NCBI GenBank assembly: GCA_020072815.1
Contig: JAIQGE010000005.1
Location: 124,001-188,000, forward strand
DNA length: 64,000 nt
Direction: 5' to 3'
From: Terriglobia bacterium
Lineage (GTDB): Bacteria > Acidobacteriota > Terriglobia > Terriglobales > Acidobacteriaceae
In this document: piece after piece, positions 53,101 through 63,533 of the stretch
Numbering within the stretch: the stretch's first letter is position 1
Layout of the letters: every line of letters begins with the position of its first letter
Notes under the pieces: model-generated
Told to the model about the DNA's origin: nothing
Seen by the model: the letters and a program-made list of their open reading frames with translations, nothing else
Database searches by the model: none
Made by a program: the position numbers and the translations under genes

Positions 53101-56100
53101 ATGGGCTTGTCTAGACGTGAGTTTTTCAAAGTTGGAACCGGCAGCGCCGCCGCGCTACTTTTAGGGTTTGACGCCAAACCGGTCCTTGCGCAAGCGAAAG
53201 AACTAAAAATCGCTCGCACCACGGAAACCCGCTCCACCTGTCCTTATTGTTCGGTGAGCTGCGGAGTCATCATCCACACTCTCGGCGATAAAGCCAAGAA
53301 CGTAACGCCCCAGGTGGTACATGTGGAAGGTGATCCTGACCATCCCATCAACCGCGGGACCCTCTGTCCCAAAGGCGCATCGCTCTACCAGGAAATCCTC
53401 AATAAGCGCCGGCTGCTGACGCCAGAGGTGCGGCGCCCTGGCTCGGACAAGTGGGAGCCCATCGAATGGGGCAAAGCCATTGATGAGATTGCCCGCCACA
53501 TCAAGAAGACCCGCGACGAAACCTTCGTGGAGAAGAACGCGGACGGCAAGACGCTGAACCGCTGCGAAGGCTTCGCGTTCAATGGTGGTTGCACCGACAC
53601 CAACGAATTCAATTACCTGGTGGTAAAGACGATGCGAAGTATGGGCGTCGTCTACATGGAAAACCAGGCCCGTGTTTGACATGGCCCCACGGTCTCAAGT
53701 TTGGGACCAACTTTCGGGCGCGGCGCAATGACCAATGGCTGGGTTGACATCAAGAACACTGACATGATGTTGATCATGGGCGGCAACCCGGCGGAAAACC
53801 ATCCCTGCGGTTTCAAGTGGGTGGTGGAAGCCAGAAAAGTCCGCAATGCCGGACTGGTGGTGGTGGATCCGCGCTTCCAGCGCACGGCGTCTCAGGCGGA
53901 CATCTTCTGCCAGATTCGCGCGGGTACAGACGTTGCTTTCCTGGGCGGCCTGATCAATTTCGCCATCCAGAACAACCGCTTTGCCAAGGAATACGTCACC
54001 AATTACACCAACGCGGCCCTCATCATCAAGAAGGGCTTCAAGCTGCCGGAAGACGGGCTGTTCTCCGGTTACGATCCCGCGGCCGGAAAGTATGACGTTT
54101 CTTCCTGGAACTATGAAGAGGGTGGAAACGTGACCGGCACGGCGGCTGCTGCCATTGCCGCCGGCGACGGCCCCATGACCGCCGAGGAAGCTGCCAAGCA
54201 AGCCGCCGCCAAGGCCGCTGCTCCGCCACCCAAGGTTGTGGCTGTGGCCGGCAAACCTGCTCCGCCGCCACCGCCCCTGGGTCTTCCGCCCAACACCGCG
54301 TATGACACGTCTCTTGAACATCCCCGCTGCGTTTTCCAGCTGATGAAGAAACACTTCTCCCGCTACACGCCGGAGATGGTCTCCAAAATCACTGGTATTC
54401 AGCCGGAGCAATTCAAGAAAGCCGCGGAACTGTTGACCTCCATCCGCAAAGATGGCGACACCAAGAAAGTCGGCACCATCATTTACTCGGTGGGCTGGAC
54501 GCAGCACAGCAATGGCGCGCAGATCATTCGCACTGCGGCCATGTATCAACTGCTCATGGGCAACGTGGGACGCGCCGGTGGCGGCGTGAACGCCCTGCGC
54601 GGCCACTCCAACATCCAGGGCGCAACCGATATGGCCGGCATCTTTGACATTCTGCCCGGCTATCTCAAGGTGCCAATCCCCGCGGATGCTGACTGGGCGT
54701 CGTACCTCAAGCGCACAACCCCGACCACGGCCAAACCCAAGGAGTGGGACTCGTTCAACTACTGGTCCAACACTCCCAAGTTTGCCGTTTCCTTGATGAA
54801 GGCCCTGTACGGAGACGCCGCCAAGAAGGAAAACGACTGGGCTTTCAACTATCTCCCCAGAATCGGCGACAAGCGGTTCTCCTGGACCGACCAGTGGGAA
54901 GCCATGCACCAGGGCAAACTTAAAGGCCTGATTGCCTTTGGCATGAATGGCGTGGCCATTGGACCCAACTCCCAGAAGAACATTGATGCTTTGAAGAAAG
55001 CTGAATGGCTGGTGGTCTGCGAGATCTATCCGGAGGAAACCGCCGAATTCTGGCAATCTCCGGGAATCTCTAAAGACGATATGGCCAAAATCAAGACTGA
55101 GGTCTACCGTCTGCCCGGCGCAGGCTTCGCTGAGAAGGACGGCACCTTCGTCAACTCGGCGCGCTGGCTGCAGTGGAAGTGGGCCGCATTGCCCACTCCG
55201 GGAGACGCGCGGCTCGATCACGCCATCCTGGCCAGCATCTTCCTCAAGGTCCGCGAACTGTATCAGAAGGAGAAAGACGATCCCAAGACCAAGTTCCCGG
55301 ACCCCATCCTGAATCTGACCTGGGCTTACAGCAATCCGGCCAGCCCGTCGCTCACCGAGATCGCCAAGGAGATCAACGGAAAAGCGCTGGCTGATCTGCA
55401 TGATGAAAAACAGACGCCCACGGATTGGAAAGCCGGCCAACAGCTTCCCGGCTTTGCCTGGCTGAAAGACGATGGCACCACGTCCTGCGGCAACTGGCTG
55501 TACTGCGGTTCCTGGCCGGACGCCGGTTCCAACACGCAACGTCGCAACCCAGACGATCCTTCCGGCCTTGGCATCCACCCCACCTGGGGTTGGTCATGGC
55601 CGATGAATCGCCGCGTCATGTACAACCGCGCCTCCTGCAACCTGGAAGGCAAACCCTGGGATCCCAGCCGCAAGCAGGTCTGGTTCAATGAGGCCAATGG
55701 GAAATGGGCCGGCAATGACGTCCCCGACTTCAAGCCGGATTCCAATCCCAAAGACCACATGGGCCCGTTCATCATGACTCCAGAAGGCCTGGCCCGCTTC
55801 TTTGTGCCGCTGGCCGGACTGGCCGATGGTCCGTTCCCTGAGCACTACGAGCCCACAGAGAGCCCGGTTGACAACCCGCTGCATGCCAAGCAGTCCACCA
55901 GTCCGGTGGTGAAGAAGTTCAAGACCGACGTGGACGCCAAGCAGTACGGTACCAAGGACAAGTTCCCGTACGTTTGCACCACGTACCGGCTGACCGAGCA
56001 CTACCACTACTGGACCAAGAACAATCCCATGAACATCCAGCTGGTTCCTGAGCCGTTCGTGGAAATTCCACACGAACTGGCGAAGAACCTTGGAATCAAA

Positions 56101-56364
56101 GGCGGCGACAAGGTCAAAGTCAGCTCAGCCCGTGGCGTTTACCACTGCAAGGCCATGGTGACCCACCGGATCAAGCCGATGCAGATTGATGGAAAGGAGA
56201 CTTTCCAGGTCGGAATACCCATTCACTGGGGCTACAAGGGGCTTGGCGACGGCCGTCCTGAAAACGAACGCGGCGGCGCCAACATCTTGTCCCCCACAGT
56301 CGTTGATCCCAACGCATTCACCCCGGAGTTTAAAGGCTTCCTGGTGAACATCGAGAAAGCCTAA
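53101..56364 (+). CDS. fdnG: selenocysteine-containing formate dehydrogenase alpha subunit (FdnG/FdoG type)
   Basis: The gene runs through an in-frame UGA (53677-53679) read as Sec193 in NQARV-Sec-HGPTV, exactly the context of E. coli FdnG Sec196. The 1087-residue product has a Tat signal (SRREFFK), a 4Fe-4S site (Cys47, Cys50, Cys54, Cys89), and the bis-MGD molybdenum/tungsten oxidoreductase domains. It oxidises formate in the periplasm and passes electrons to the beta and gamma subunits downstream. A Pro/Ala-rich insertion (about residues 345-398) is absent from the E. coli protein. ATG 53101 has AGAGGAGG upstream. selA, selB and selC must lie elsewhere in the genome. Confidence 0.95.
53677..53708 (+). 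promoter_or_regulatory. SECIS element for UGA selenocysteine decoding
   Basis: After the UGA at 53677-53679, a hairpin GGTCTC/GGGACC (53691-53696 and 53703-53708) encloses the 6-base loop AAGTTT, which has the G-U pair expected by SelB. The stem begins 11 bases behind the UGA, the position usual for bacterial SECIS. The same bases also code for the conserved VSSLGP segment. Confidence 0.75.
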
Positions 56365-56374
56365 GGAGCGCGCC

Positions 56375-57259
56375 ATGAGCAATGGAACATTGGAAGTGAA
56401 AGCAATTTCCGGCCATCGCGGCGGCACGCCCGGAAAAGGCGTTTCCCGCGACTACGACGTGTGCAAGCTGGTGGACACCACCACTTGCATCGGTTGCAAA
56501 GCCTGCGAGGTGGCTTGCCTGGAGTGGAACGGTTACGACTTCCGCGAAACCACCTTCGCTGATACCTATCAGACCATGCCGGATACGGCGTGGAATTTCT
56601 GGAACCTGATCCGCTTTGACGAGCGTCCCAGCGACGATGGCACCATGCAATGGCTCATGCGCAAAGACCAGTGCATGCATTGCGCTGAGCCGGGCTGCCT
56701 GGTCGCTTGCCCTGCCGATGGCGCCATCGTGCAATACAGCAACGGCATTGTGGACTTCAACCAGGAACACTGCATCGGCTGCCAGTATTGCGTCACCGGC
56801 TGCCCGTTCAATATTCCTAAATTCAATGCGGAAACCAAGAAAGTCTATAAGTGCACCTTGTGTTCTGACCGCGTAGGCGCCGGGCTGGAACCGGCTTGCA
56901 TCAAATCGTGTCCCACCGGCTGCCTGCACTTTGGCAGCAAGGAAGACATGCTGTTTGAAGCCAACAAACGCGTGACCCAGCTCCACGACAAAACGTCCTG
57001 GAAGAAGGCCGGCATCTATGATCCAGACGGCGTAGGCGGCACCCACGTGATCTATGTGCTGGGCGATGCCACGCGGCCTGAGGACTACGGCGGGCTGCCT
57101 GCCAATCCCACGGTCCCGTTCTTCGTCAAGATGTGGAAAGGCCCGCTCAAGTGGTTGGGCGGAATCGCCATGGGACTGGGCGTCGCTGCCCTGTTCGGCC
57201 ACTACGTTCGTTACGGACCGAAACCCCTGGATGGAGCCGATGGAGGGAGCAAACAATGA
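56375..57259 (+). CDS. fdnH: formate dehydrogenase beta subunit (4x[4Fe-4S])
   Basis: The 294-residue protein has four ferredoxin-type cysteine clusters: CIGCKACEVAC, CMHCAEPGCLVACP, CIGCQYCVTGCP and CTLCSDRVGAGLEPACIKSCP, followed by a C-terminal transmembrane helix (about 262-281, GGIAMGLGVAALFGHYV). This layout equals E. coli FdnH, with the clusters facing the periplasm. It relays electrons from the molybdopterin subunit to the cytochrome b subunit. AAGGAG lies seven bases before the ATG, and the stop overlaps the gamma-subunit start. Confidence 0.95.
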   Translation: MSNGTLEVKAISGHRGGTPGKGVSRDYDVCKLVDTTTCIGCKACEVACLEWNGYDFRETTFADTYQTMPDTAWNFWNLIRFDERPSDDGTMQWLMRKDQCMHCAEPGCLVACPADGAIVQYSNGIVDFNQEHCIGCQYCVTGCPFNIPKFNAETKKVYKCTLCSDRVGAGLEPACIKSCPTGCLHFGSKEDMLFEANKRVTQLHDKTSWKKAGIYDPDGVGGTHVIYVLGDATRPEDYGGLPANPTVPFFVKMWKGPLKWLGGIAMGLGVAALFGHYVRYGPKPLDGADGGSKQ

Positions 57260-57939
57260 GCAGCAACATTGTTGTCCGTCACGGAACTGATCTTCGCGCC
57301 GACGAGGTTGTCCGCTATACCCTCAAGGAGCGTATGTGCCACTGGATCTCAGGAGTGTCTTATCTATACCTCCTGTTCACCGGAATGGCCCTTTTCACGC
57401 CTTACATGTACTGGATTGCCATCGTGCTGGGCGGCGGAGCCACCATCCGCTTCTGGCATCCCTGGGCCGGATTGATCTTCACCGCCAGCTTGCTGTGGAT
57501 GCAAAACATGTGGGGCGGGGACATGAAGGTCACCGACGATGACCGCAAATGGAGCAAGACGATTGAGGCCTACGTCACCAACCGCGATGAACAGGTGGCC
57601 CCAGCCGGGCACTTCAATCACGGTCAGAAACAGTTCTACTGGGTCATGTTCATCGGCGGGATGGTCCTTCTGATTACCGGCGTGGTCATGTGGTTCCCGG
57701 AACTGATGCCGCGTGGCGCCCACTGGGTGCTGTCGCTGGTGGTTTTTCTCCATTGCGTCGGCGCGCTGGCCACCATCGGCGGGTTCATGATCCACGTCTA
57801 CATGGGCTTGTTCTTCGTCTCCGGCGGTCTCCACGGGATTTTGTGGGGACGGGTGCCGGCGAGTTGGGCCAAAGCGCATCACCGGCTCTGGTACGACAAA
57901 GTCGCGGGGAGCGACCGCGACCGCGTATCAACGAAGTAA
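57256..57939 (+). CDS. fdnI: formate dehydrogenase gamma subunit (cytochrome b556)
   Basis: The 227-residue membrane protein has four helices and conserved histidines for two haem b groups: CHWIS in helix 1, FWHPWAG in helix 2, and HCVGALATIGGFMIHVYMG in helix 4. It accepts electrons from the beta subunit and reduces quinone. ATG 57256 overlaps the beta stop (ATGA) and has GGAGGG upstream. The order alpha-beta-gamma-fdhE equals the E. coli fdo operon. Confidence 0.94.
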   Translation: MSSNIVVRHGTDLRADEVVRYTLKERMCHWISGVSYLYLLFTGMALFTPYMYWIAIVLGGGATIRFWHPWAGLIFTASLLWMQNMWGGDMKVTDDDRKWSKTIEAYVTNRDEQVAPAGHFNHGQKQFYWVMFIGGMVLLITGVVMWFPELMPRGAHWVLSLVVFLHCVGALATIGGFMIHVYMGLFFVSGGLHGILWGRVPASWAKAHHRLWYDKVAGSDRDRVSTK

Positions 57940-57948
57940 AGGAGCCGT

Positions 57949-58716
57949 TTGAAGTCTTCCTGGGACCTCCGCATTGCGCGGGCAGGCGAGCTGATAGAGA
58001 AGAATTCTACAGTCTCTGAAATGCTGAAGTTTTATCAGCAGCTTGCCCGCTTTCAAAAGTCCATCCATCACGATCTTGCTTCCGCCGGCGAGCATGACGC
58101 TTCCATGCTCATGCCGTATTTTTCTCCGCTGCTTTCACTGGTCAAGCAGTCCGGTTCTCCGGCGTTGCAGCAGGCCGCTGACGCGCTGGAGAAGGAAACC
58201 CCGCAGAGCCGCCTGGAACTGGTGCAGAGCATCTGGCAGCAGGAGCCCGAGAGCCGCGACCTGGCCCCCGAATTCGCTTTCTTCGCCAAGGCCCTCCTGC
58301 AGCCATATGCTGAGTTTCTATCGGAGAGAACGGCCGCCGTGGAAACCGACTCGGGACAGGTAAGGTGCCCGTTTTGCGCCTCGGCCCCGCAGTTTGCCGT
58401 CTTGCGGCCGGAGGGCGATGGAGGAAAACGCTCCCTGGTATGCTCGCTCTGTTTCAAGGAGTGGACGTTTCGCCGTCTGGTGTGTCCGGGTTGCGGCGAA
58501 GAGAACAAAGACAAATTGCCGGTGTTTATCGCTGAGGACTTCAACTTCATCCGCGTTGAAGCCTGCGACACCTGTCACACTTACATCAAGTCTTTTGATC
58601 TAACCAAGGACGGCCGCGTGGTCCCGGTGGTGGACGAACTGGCGTCGGTTTCGCTCAACCTCTGGGCCGCGGAACACAAGTATCAGAAGCTTGCCCCGAA
58701 CTTGTTTGGTGTTTGA
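57949..58716 (+). CDS. fdhE: formate dehydrogenase accessory protein FdhE
   Basis: The 255-residue cytosolic protein has the FdhE rubredoxin-like cysteine pairs: CPFCAS, CSLCFKEW, CPGCGEEN and CDTCHTYIKSFDL. FdhE proteins bind the catalytic subunit and are required for activity of the respiratory formate dehydrogenase before Tat export. The start is a TTG at 57949, five bases behind AAAGGAG, because no ATG precedes the conserved N-terminal helices. It closes the operon. Confidence 0.92.
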   Translation: MKSSWDLRIARAGELIEKNSTVSEMLKFYQQLARFQKSIHHDLASAGEHDASMLMPYFSPLLSLVKQSGSPALQQAADALEKETPQSRLELVQSIWQQEPESRDLAPEFAFFAKALLQPYAEFLSERTAAVETDSGQVRCPFCASAPQFAVLRPEGDGGKRSLVCSLCFKEWTFRRLVCPGCGEENKDKLPVFIAEDFNFIRVEACDTCHTYIKSFDLTKDGRVVPVVDELASVSLNLWAAEHKYQKLAPNLFGV

Positions 58717-58753
58717 CCGCCCTCCGTTTGCGGAAGCTGATCTTTCGCCATAC

Positions 58754-59380
58754 TCAAGCCCCGGAGTGCCCCGCGGCAGTTCCGCCGGCCGCGCCGGCGT
58801 CGGCCATCGCGTGAACAGAATTGCGCAGGCTCCGCAGCCGGAGCGCCAAGCCCACCATGGCTGCGCCGTTGACCAGAGCATACCCGCCAGTCCAGTTCAG
58901 CACCTCGGAAACCTCAGTCAGGCCGCCAAAAAAGAGAAACACGGCAAACGCCACTGAAGCCACGCCTCCCGCCATCAGCAGCCATTCGTCCAGTAAGTGT
59001 CTGCGCAAGCGCACGCTGATGGCGATCTCCAGCAGCCCGACGATCGCTGCCGTCGCGGCGATGATGCGGACAACGTGCCATAGCGTCAATCCCGGCGCCA
59101 GCAACAGAACCAGTCCGGCCGCGGTAACCGCGATGCCGTCGGCCAGCAGCAGTCCCAGGCCGCGTTTGCGCTCCGCGCCACGCAGGGCGGCAAGGATGGT
59201 AGCCATGCCGCACACCGAGGCAAACAGGCCAAACAGCACGGTCAAACCAGTAAGTGCTACCGCCTTCAGGAAAAGTGTGGACAAGAAAGGCTGAAACACA
59301 AAGACAAAAACGGCAAACGCCAGCGCGAAGCCGCCACGGATTGCCAGCAGCCACCAATTGTTGATCAGGAGGCGGATCAT
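58754..59380 (-). CDS. HdeD-family (DUF308) membrane protein
   Basis: A 208-residue protein with six predicted transmembrane helices in three similar pairs, typical of the HdeD/DUF308 family. Examples are WWLLAIRGGFALAFAVFVFV, IAVTAAGLVLLLAPG and LLMAGGVASVAFAVFLFF. E. coli HdeD contributes to acid resistance at high density; for this copy a stress-related envelope role is inference. The last ~20 residues are Ala/Gly-rich. It is convergent with fdhE, with only 37 bases between them. The next gene on the same strand starts 150 bases upstream of it; that gap holds no supported feature. Confidence 0.82.
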   Translation of the reverse strand: MIRLLINNWWLLAIRGGFALAFAVFVFVFQPFLSTLFLKAVALTGLTVLFGLFASVCGMATILAALRGAERKRGLGLLLADGIAVTAAGLVLLLAPGLTLWHVVRIIAATAAIVGLLEIAISVRLRRHLLDEWLLMAGGVASVAFAVFLFFGGLTEVSEVLNWTGGYALVNGAAMVGLALRLRSLRNSVHAMADAGAAGGTAAGHSGA

Positions 59381-59527
59381 AAGGAATCGGCTCCTCTTCT
59401 GCCGCGATTCCAGCGAGTCGTGGCGATGCCATTTCAGTGTGCGCCTGTGGCAGCGCCTAGGCTGTGACCAGCATCACCGGAGAAGTCCCAGGCATGGGCC
59501 TCTCCCGCCGATTGACCCTGCCGGGCG

Positions 59528-62263
59528 TCACGTCAGCGGCAACACCGCCGTCACCACGCCATCTTCCGGAGGAGAAAACTGGAAGCCCATCCGGGCGAAC
59601 ATGTCTTTCATCCCGTAATTGTCGGAGAGGGTCACGCCTTCCAGGGCGGAAATACCTTCTTTGCGCGCGATATGGATCATCCGATCCAGCAGGTGCGTGC
59701 CCAGACCGCGGTTCTGGAAGTGGTCGGCGATCAGGAACGCGACTTCAGCGCTGCTATCGGAATGCTTACGGATCATGCGCGCCACGCCGGCGATGCGGCG
59801 GGCCCCGGCTTCATCGTTGTACTCCGCCACCAGCGCGATCTCGCGATCGTAGTCAATAAAGCACTTGGTGAACAACCGCTCGTGGGTGGTCCTCACGTCC
59901 ACCTTCAGAGGCAAGAAGAAGCGCAGGTAAACGCTGGTTTCAGAGAGCTGATGATGGAAGTCCACCATGAGCGACTCATCGTCCGGCCGGATAGGACGCA
60001 GCGTAAACATGGTTCCTTCGCTTTCCCAGGTGGAAACATACTGGCTGGGATAGGGCCGTATCGCCGGACGCGGCAACTGAGCGTCTTTCACCGTGGCCGG
60101 ATGCAGGATCACGCGCGCGTCGAGCGCCAGGATGCCTTCCGGCCCGGCCAGCAGCGGATTGATCTCAATGTCGGCAATGCGCGGGTTCTCCACCACCAGT
60201 TCGCTGAAGCGCACCAGCAGCTCCTCCAGCTTTTCCAGGTCCACGGGTTTGTTGCCGCGGACGCCCTTCAGCGCCCGCAGAATCTTTGTGTGTTCCATCA
60301 TGCGGCGCGCCAGCGTGGTGGTGAGCGGAGGCAGAGCATGGGCCAGGTCGCGCAGCACTTCCACCAATTGGCCGCCCATGCCGAACACCATCACCGGGCC
60401 GAATTGCGGGTCCGTGGAGCTGCCCAGAATCAGCTCGCAACCGCCGCTGGTGTTGATCATCGGCTGCACGGTCACGCCCTGGAAGCTGTTGTCACGGCTA
60501 AACTCACTTTCAATTTTGGCGAATGCCGCGCGCACGGCCTCGGCGTTTTGCAGGTTCAGCTGGACGCCCCCGCGGTCAGACTTGTGGGTGACTTTTTCCG
60601 AATGCAGCTTGACCACGACAGGGAAGCCGATGGCGTCCGCCGCCTTCGCTGCCTCATCTGCGGTGAGAGCAAGTTTTGATGCTGTAACCGGCAGCTCATA
60701 GGCTGCCAGGATCTGGCGGGATTCGTGCTCCGTGAGCAGGGTGCGGTTCTTGCTCAGCGCCTCCGCGATGATGCCGGCCACGCGTTTGGGGCCGTCTTCG
60801 GGCAGATCGCCGGTGAACTCCGGTGCTTCATAAAGCGCTTGCAGGTTGGACGTGTAGCGCCACATGTAAGCGAAGCAGCGGGCGGCGGCGTCAGGGTACT
60901 CGAACGTTGGAATCTTGGCGTCATTCAGCACGTTGGCCGCAAGTTGCATGCGGGAGCCGCCCATCCAACTGGCCAGCAGCGGCTTCTTGGTGCCATCCGC
61001 CGTGTGGCTGAGAATCGTAGCAGCCGTTTCCGGCTCGGTCATGCCTTGCGGCGCCAGAATGGAAAGTACGGCATCGCAGCCGGGATCGCGCGCCACAATA
61101 CCCACCGCCTTGGCATAAACTTCCGGACCCGAGTCCCCCAGCGTGTCCACCGGATTCGAGTGGCTCCAGGCCTGGGGCAGCAGCTTATTGAGCTCTTCCT
61201 TGGTTTCCGCGGAAATCTCTGCCAGTTGTCCGCCCGCCGCCAACAGGGCGTCGGTGGCCAGCACGCCTGCGCCGCCGGCATTGGTCACCACCGCCAGGCG
61301 CGGTCCCTGCGGGCGGGGCTGCTTGCTCAGCACTTCAGCCATGTCAAACAATTCGCCGATGGTGGCCACGCGCAGGATACCGCAACGGCGAAACGCGGCT
61401 TCAAAGACTTCATCCGCGCCGGTCATGGCGCCGGTGTGCGACGCCGCGGCCTTGCGCGCCGCTTCCGTGCGGCCCGGCTTGATCACAATGATCGGCTTGC
61501 GCAAGGAGACTTCCCGCGCCGCGGAAAGAAATGAGCGCGCGTCGCTGATGGACTCCATGTAGATCAAAATGCTCGAGGTGTAAGCGTCGTCGCCAAAGTG
61601 GTAGATCAGGTCGCCCCAGCTCACGTCCAGCATGGAGCCCACGGAGACAAATCCGCTGAAGCCCACGTTTTCCCGGCGGCTCCAGTCCAGAATCGCTGTA
61701 CACAGCGCGCCGCTCTGGCTCAGGAACGCGATATTGCCGGGCAGAGCGTTGGATTGGGCAAACGTGGCGTTCAGCCCGGTGCGCGGATTCATCACGCCCA
61801 CGCAGTTGGGTCCCACCAGACGCATGCGGCTGGTGGACAGTATTTCCCGGATCTGGTTTTCCAATTCCTTGCCTGCGGCGCCAGTCTCGGCAAAGCCCGC
61901 TGAGATCACCACGGCCCCGCGTACGCCAGCGCCGGCGCACTCCCGCAGGACGTCCGGCACCGTGGCGGCCGGAGTGACGACGATTGCCAGGTCCACGGGC
62001 TCGCCGATGGCCGCGATGTTGGGATAACACCGGATCCCCATCACGTTGCTGCGGTGCGGATTGATGGGGAAAATGGTGGCTCCCGGCGGGTGCTCCAGCA
62101 GGTTGCGCAATATCGTGCGGCCCACGCTCGCCGGCTTTTCCGTGGCCCCGATCACCGCGATGGTTCGGGGATAGAAAATCGGCGCCAGCGGGCTGGGAGG
62201 CCAGGCCGGATTGCCCTGGTCCCGCGCCTGCTTTTCTCTGACAACTTCCGGTTTGATGGTCAT
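59528..62263 (-). CDS. ADP-forming acyl-CoA synthetase fused to GNAT acetyltransferase
   Basis: The 911-residue protein follows the order CoA-binding domain (about 25-165: [14 protein letters not shown]), succinyl-CoA-ligase-like domains (about 170-480, with [10 protein letters not shown] holding the phosphorylated His), ATP-grasp (about 500-720: [22 protein letters not shown]) and a C-terminal GNAT fold (about 735-905: [32 protein letters not shown]). This is the architecture of Pat/PatZ (YfiQ) lysine acetyltransferases. In the E. coli enzyme the ligase part is inactive and senses acetyl-CoA; here the catalytic His is present, so ligase activity cannot be excluded. The start ATG 62263 has only a weak AAGGG. 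Confidence 0.9.
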   Translation of the reverse strand: MTIKPEVVREKQARDQGNPAWPPSPLAPIFYPRTIAVIGATEKPASVGRTILRNLLEHPPGATIFPINPHRSNVMGIRCYPNIAAIGEPVDLAIVVTPAATVPDVLRECAGAGVRGAVVISAGFAETGAAGKELENQIREILSTSRMRLVGPNCVGVMNPRTGLNATFAQSNALPGNIAFLSQSGALCTAILDWSRRENVGFSGFVSVGSMLDVSWGDLIYHFGDDAYTSSILIYMESISDARSFLSAAREVSLRKPIIVIKPGRTEAARKAAASHTGAMTGADEVFEAAFRRCGILRVATIGELFDMAEVLSKQPRPQGPRLAVVTNAGGAGVLATDALLAAGGQLAEISAETKEELNKLLPQAWSHSNPVDTLGDSGPEVYAKAVGIVARDPGCDAVLSILAPQGMTEPETAATILSHTADGTKKPLLASWMGGSRMQLAANVLNDAKIPTFEYPDAAARCFAYMWRYTSNLQALYEAPEFTGDLPEDGPKRVAGIIAEALSKNRTLLTEHESRQILAAYELPVTASKLALTADEAAKAADAIGFPVVVKLHSEKVTHKSDRGGVQLNLQNAEAVRAAFAKIESEFSRDNSFQGVTVQPMINTSGGCELILGSSTDPQFGPVMVFGMGGQLVEVLRDLAHALPPLTTTLARRMMEHTKILRALKGVRGNKPVDLEKLEELLVRFSELVVENPRIADIEINPLLAGPEGILALDARVILHPATVKDAQLPRPAIRPYPSQYVSTWESEGTMFTLRPIRPDDESLMVDFHHQLSETSVYLRFFLPLKVDVRTTHERLFTKCFIDYDREIALVAEYNDEAGARRIAGVARMIRKHSDSSAEVAFLIADHFQNRGLGTHLLDRMIHIARKEGISALEGVTLSDNYGMKDMFARMGFQFSPPEDGVVTAVLPLT

Positions 62264-62296
62264 CGTGCCCTTAGGTTACTACTTTTGCCTGCGTAG

Positions 62297-62326
62297 AAAA
62301 AAAGGACGCGAGGAAATCTCGCGTCC
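62297..62326 (-). terminator. terminator behind the universal stress protein gene
   Basis: GGACGCGAG (62304-62312) and CTCGCGTCC (62318-62326) form a perfect 9-bp stem. Read on the minus strand it is followed by seven T (complement of 62297-62303), a strong intrinsic terminator between the Usp gene and the acyl-CoA synthetase gene. Confidence 0.8.
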
Positions 62327-62386
62327 TTCTTCATGGGGCGCATTGGTGGCTCATCCGTGAGGTTGCGGCCCCTTGGCTGGCTCCGC

Positions 62387-63268
62387 TTAGTTATTTCCCA
62401 GGTCGCGCACGGTCAGCACCGGGCATGGAGCCTGGCTGACCAGCCGGTAAGTTACCCCGGCGGCAAAGTGCGTGCTGAATTCTTTCTGGAACGGCAGCCC
62501 CAGGACGATCAAGTCCGGGCGCTCTTTTTCAGCGTAGCCCAGCACTTCCAGGTCCGGGTTGCCCACTTCCACAATCAGTTCCGGCTGGCACCATTGCCGG
62601 GCATCGGGCGGCACCAGTTTCTCCAGCTTTTTCCTGGAATCGGCGACCAGCTCGGCAGTGTTGCTCTGGAAAGCTTCGTCCTGTGTCACCACGTGCATCA
62701 GCATCACCTTGCCATGTGTTTCGCGGGCGAAGGAGAACGCGTAGGTCGCGGCAAAGTCAGCATGCGATCCCAGGTCGGTGGGAAACATGATGTTGTCTGC
62801 GGTGAATCCCTTGTAGGGCCTTCCGTTAACGTGCGGGCCCACGGTCAGCACCGGACAGGTGGTATTGCGGAAGATGAATTCCGCCGTTGATCCCAGCATG
62901 AACCGGCCGATCCCGCGGCGGCCATGCGTGCCGATCACTACCAGGTCAATCCCGTTCTCCTTGATCCAGCGTGGCAGGGCGGATTCCACCGTGCCATGGA
63001 CGAAAAGCGGATGAGTGACCACATCTTTGTCTTTTACCAATGTATCCAGCTGCTTGCGGCTGCTCTCCACAACTTCATCCACTACGTTGAGCGCCGCAGT
63101 CTCGCTCAGGACCACTGGGTCACAGGCGTGCGCGGGGAAGAGCTGCGCTTTGAAATGCCGGGCCAGACCCAGAGCGTAAGACAAAGCGCCTTCCGAAGCT
63201 TCGCTGAAGTCGGTAAGGAATAAGATGTTCTTGAAGGAAATACTCGTAACGGTTTCCAGGGCTTGCAT
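62387..63268 (-). CDS. tandem-domain universal stress protein
   Basis: The 293-residue protein contains two UspA folds (about 10-150 and 160-293). The first keeps the ATP-binding signature IGTHGRRGIGRFMLGSTAEFI; in the second the equivalent GLPFQKEFSTHFAAG lacks it, so only one half is likely to bind nucleotide. Such proteins are induced by starvation, redox and other stress. AGGAGG is six bases before the ATG. It lies between two terminators with nearly the same stem sequence. Confidence 0.9.
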   Translation of the reverse strand: MQALETVTSISFKNILFLTDFSEASEGALSYALGLARHFKAQLFPAHACDPVVLSETAALNVVDEVVESSRKQLDTLVKDKDVVTHPLFVHGTVESALPRWIKENGIDLVVIGTHGRRGIGRFMLGSTAEFIFRNTTCPVLTVGPHVNGRPYKGFTADNIMFPTDLGSHADFAATYAFSFARETHGKVMLMHVVTQDEAFQSNTAELVADSRKKLEKLVPPDARQWCQPELIVEVGNPDLEVLGYAEKERPDLIVLGLPFQKEFSTHFAAGVTYRLVSQAPCPVLTVRDLGNN

Positions 63269-63464
63269 AAAGACCTCCTCAAATTGAACTCAGCCTCAAC
63301 GGTGGCCCCGAGTTCGCCTTCCATGGCTGCTTGGGTCACGGTGCAAGCGGTTGGCGCCGGCTGTAATCGCGCACCACTGTTCTTGAAGCCTAAATCCGGT
63401 CCCACCAAGTATTCTGCCTTCGCCGCAGACCGGCGGCAGTGACCTGCATCACGCAAGTAAAAGC

Positions 63465-63498
63465 AAAGAAGGACGCGAGGTGACTCGCATCCTTCTTT
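63465..63498 (-). terminator. terminator behind the SRPBCC gene
   Basis: AAAGAAGGACGCGAG (63465-63479) and CTCGCATCCTTCTTT (63484-63498) pair with one mismatch around GTGA. The core stem equals that of the terminator at 62297-62326. It isolates the partial gene at the window end from the Usp gene. Confidence 0.7.
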
Positions 63499-63533
63499 GA
63501 GGTAATAGCCAATCGTAGCTTTTTGAGTAGCAA

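Noticed and set aside
53677-53679. Nonsense mutation splitting the formate dehydrogenase gene
   Set aside because: The UGA sits in the conserved selenocysteine context, the frame is intact on both sides, and a SECIS-like hairpin follows directly.
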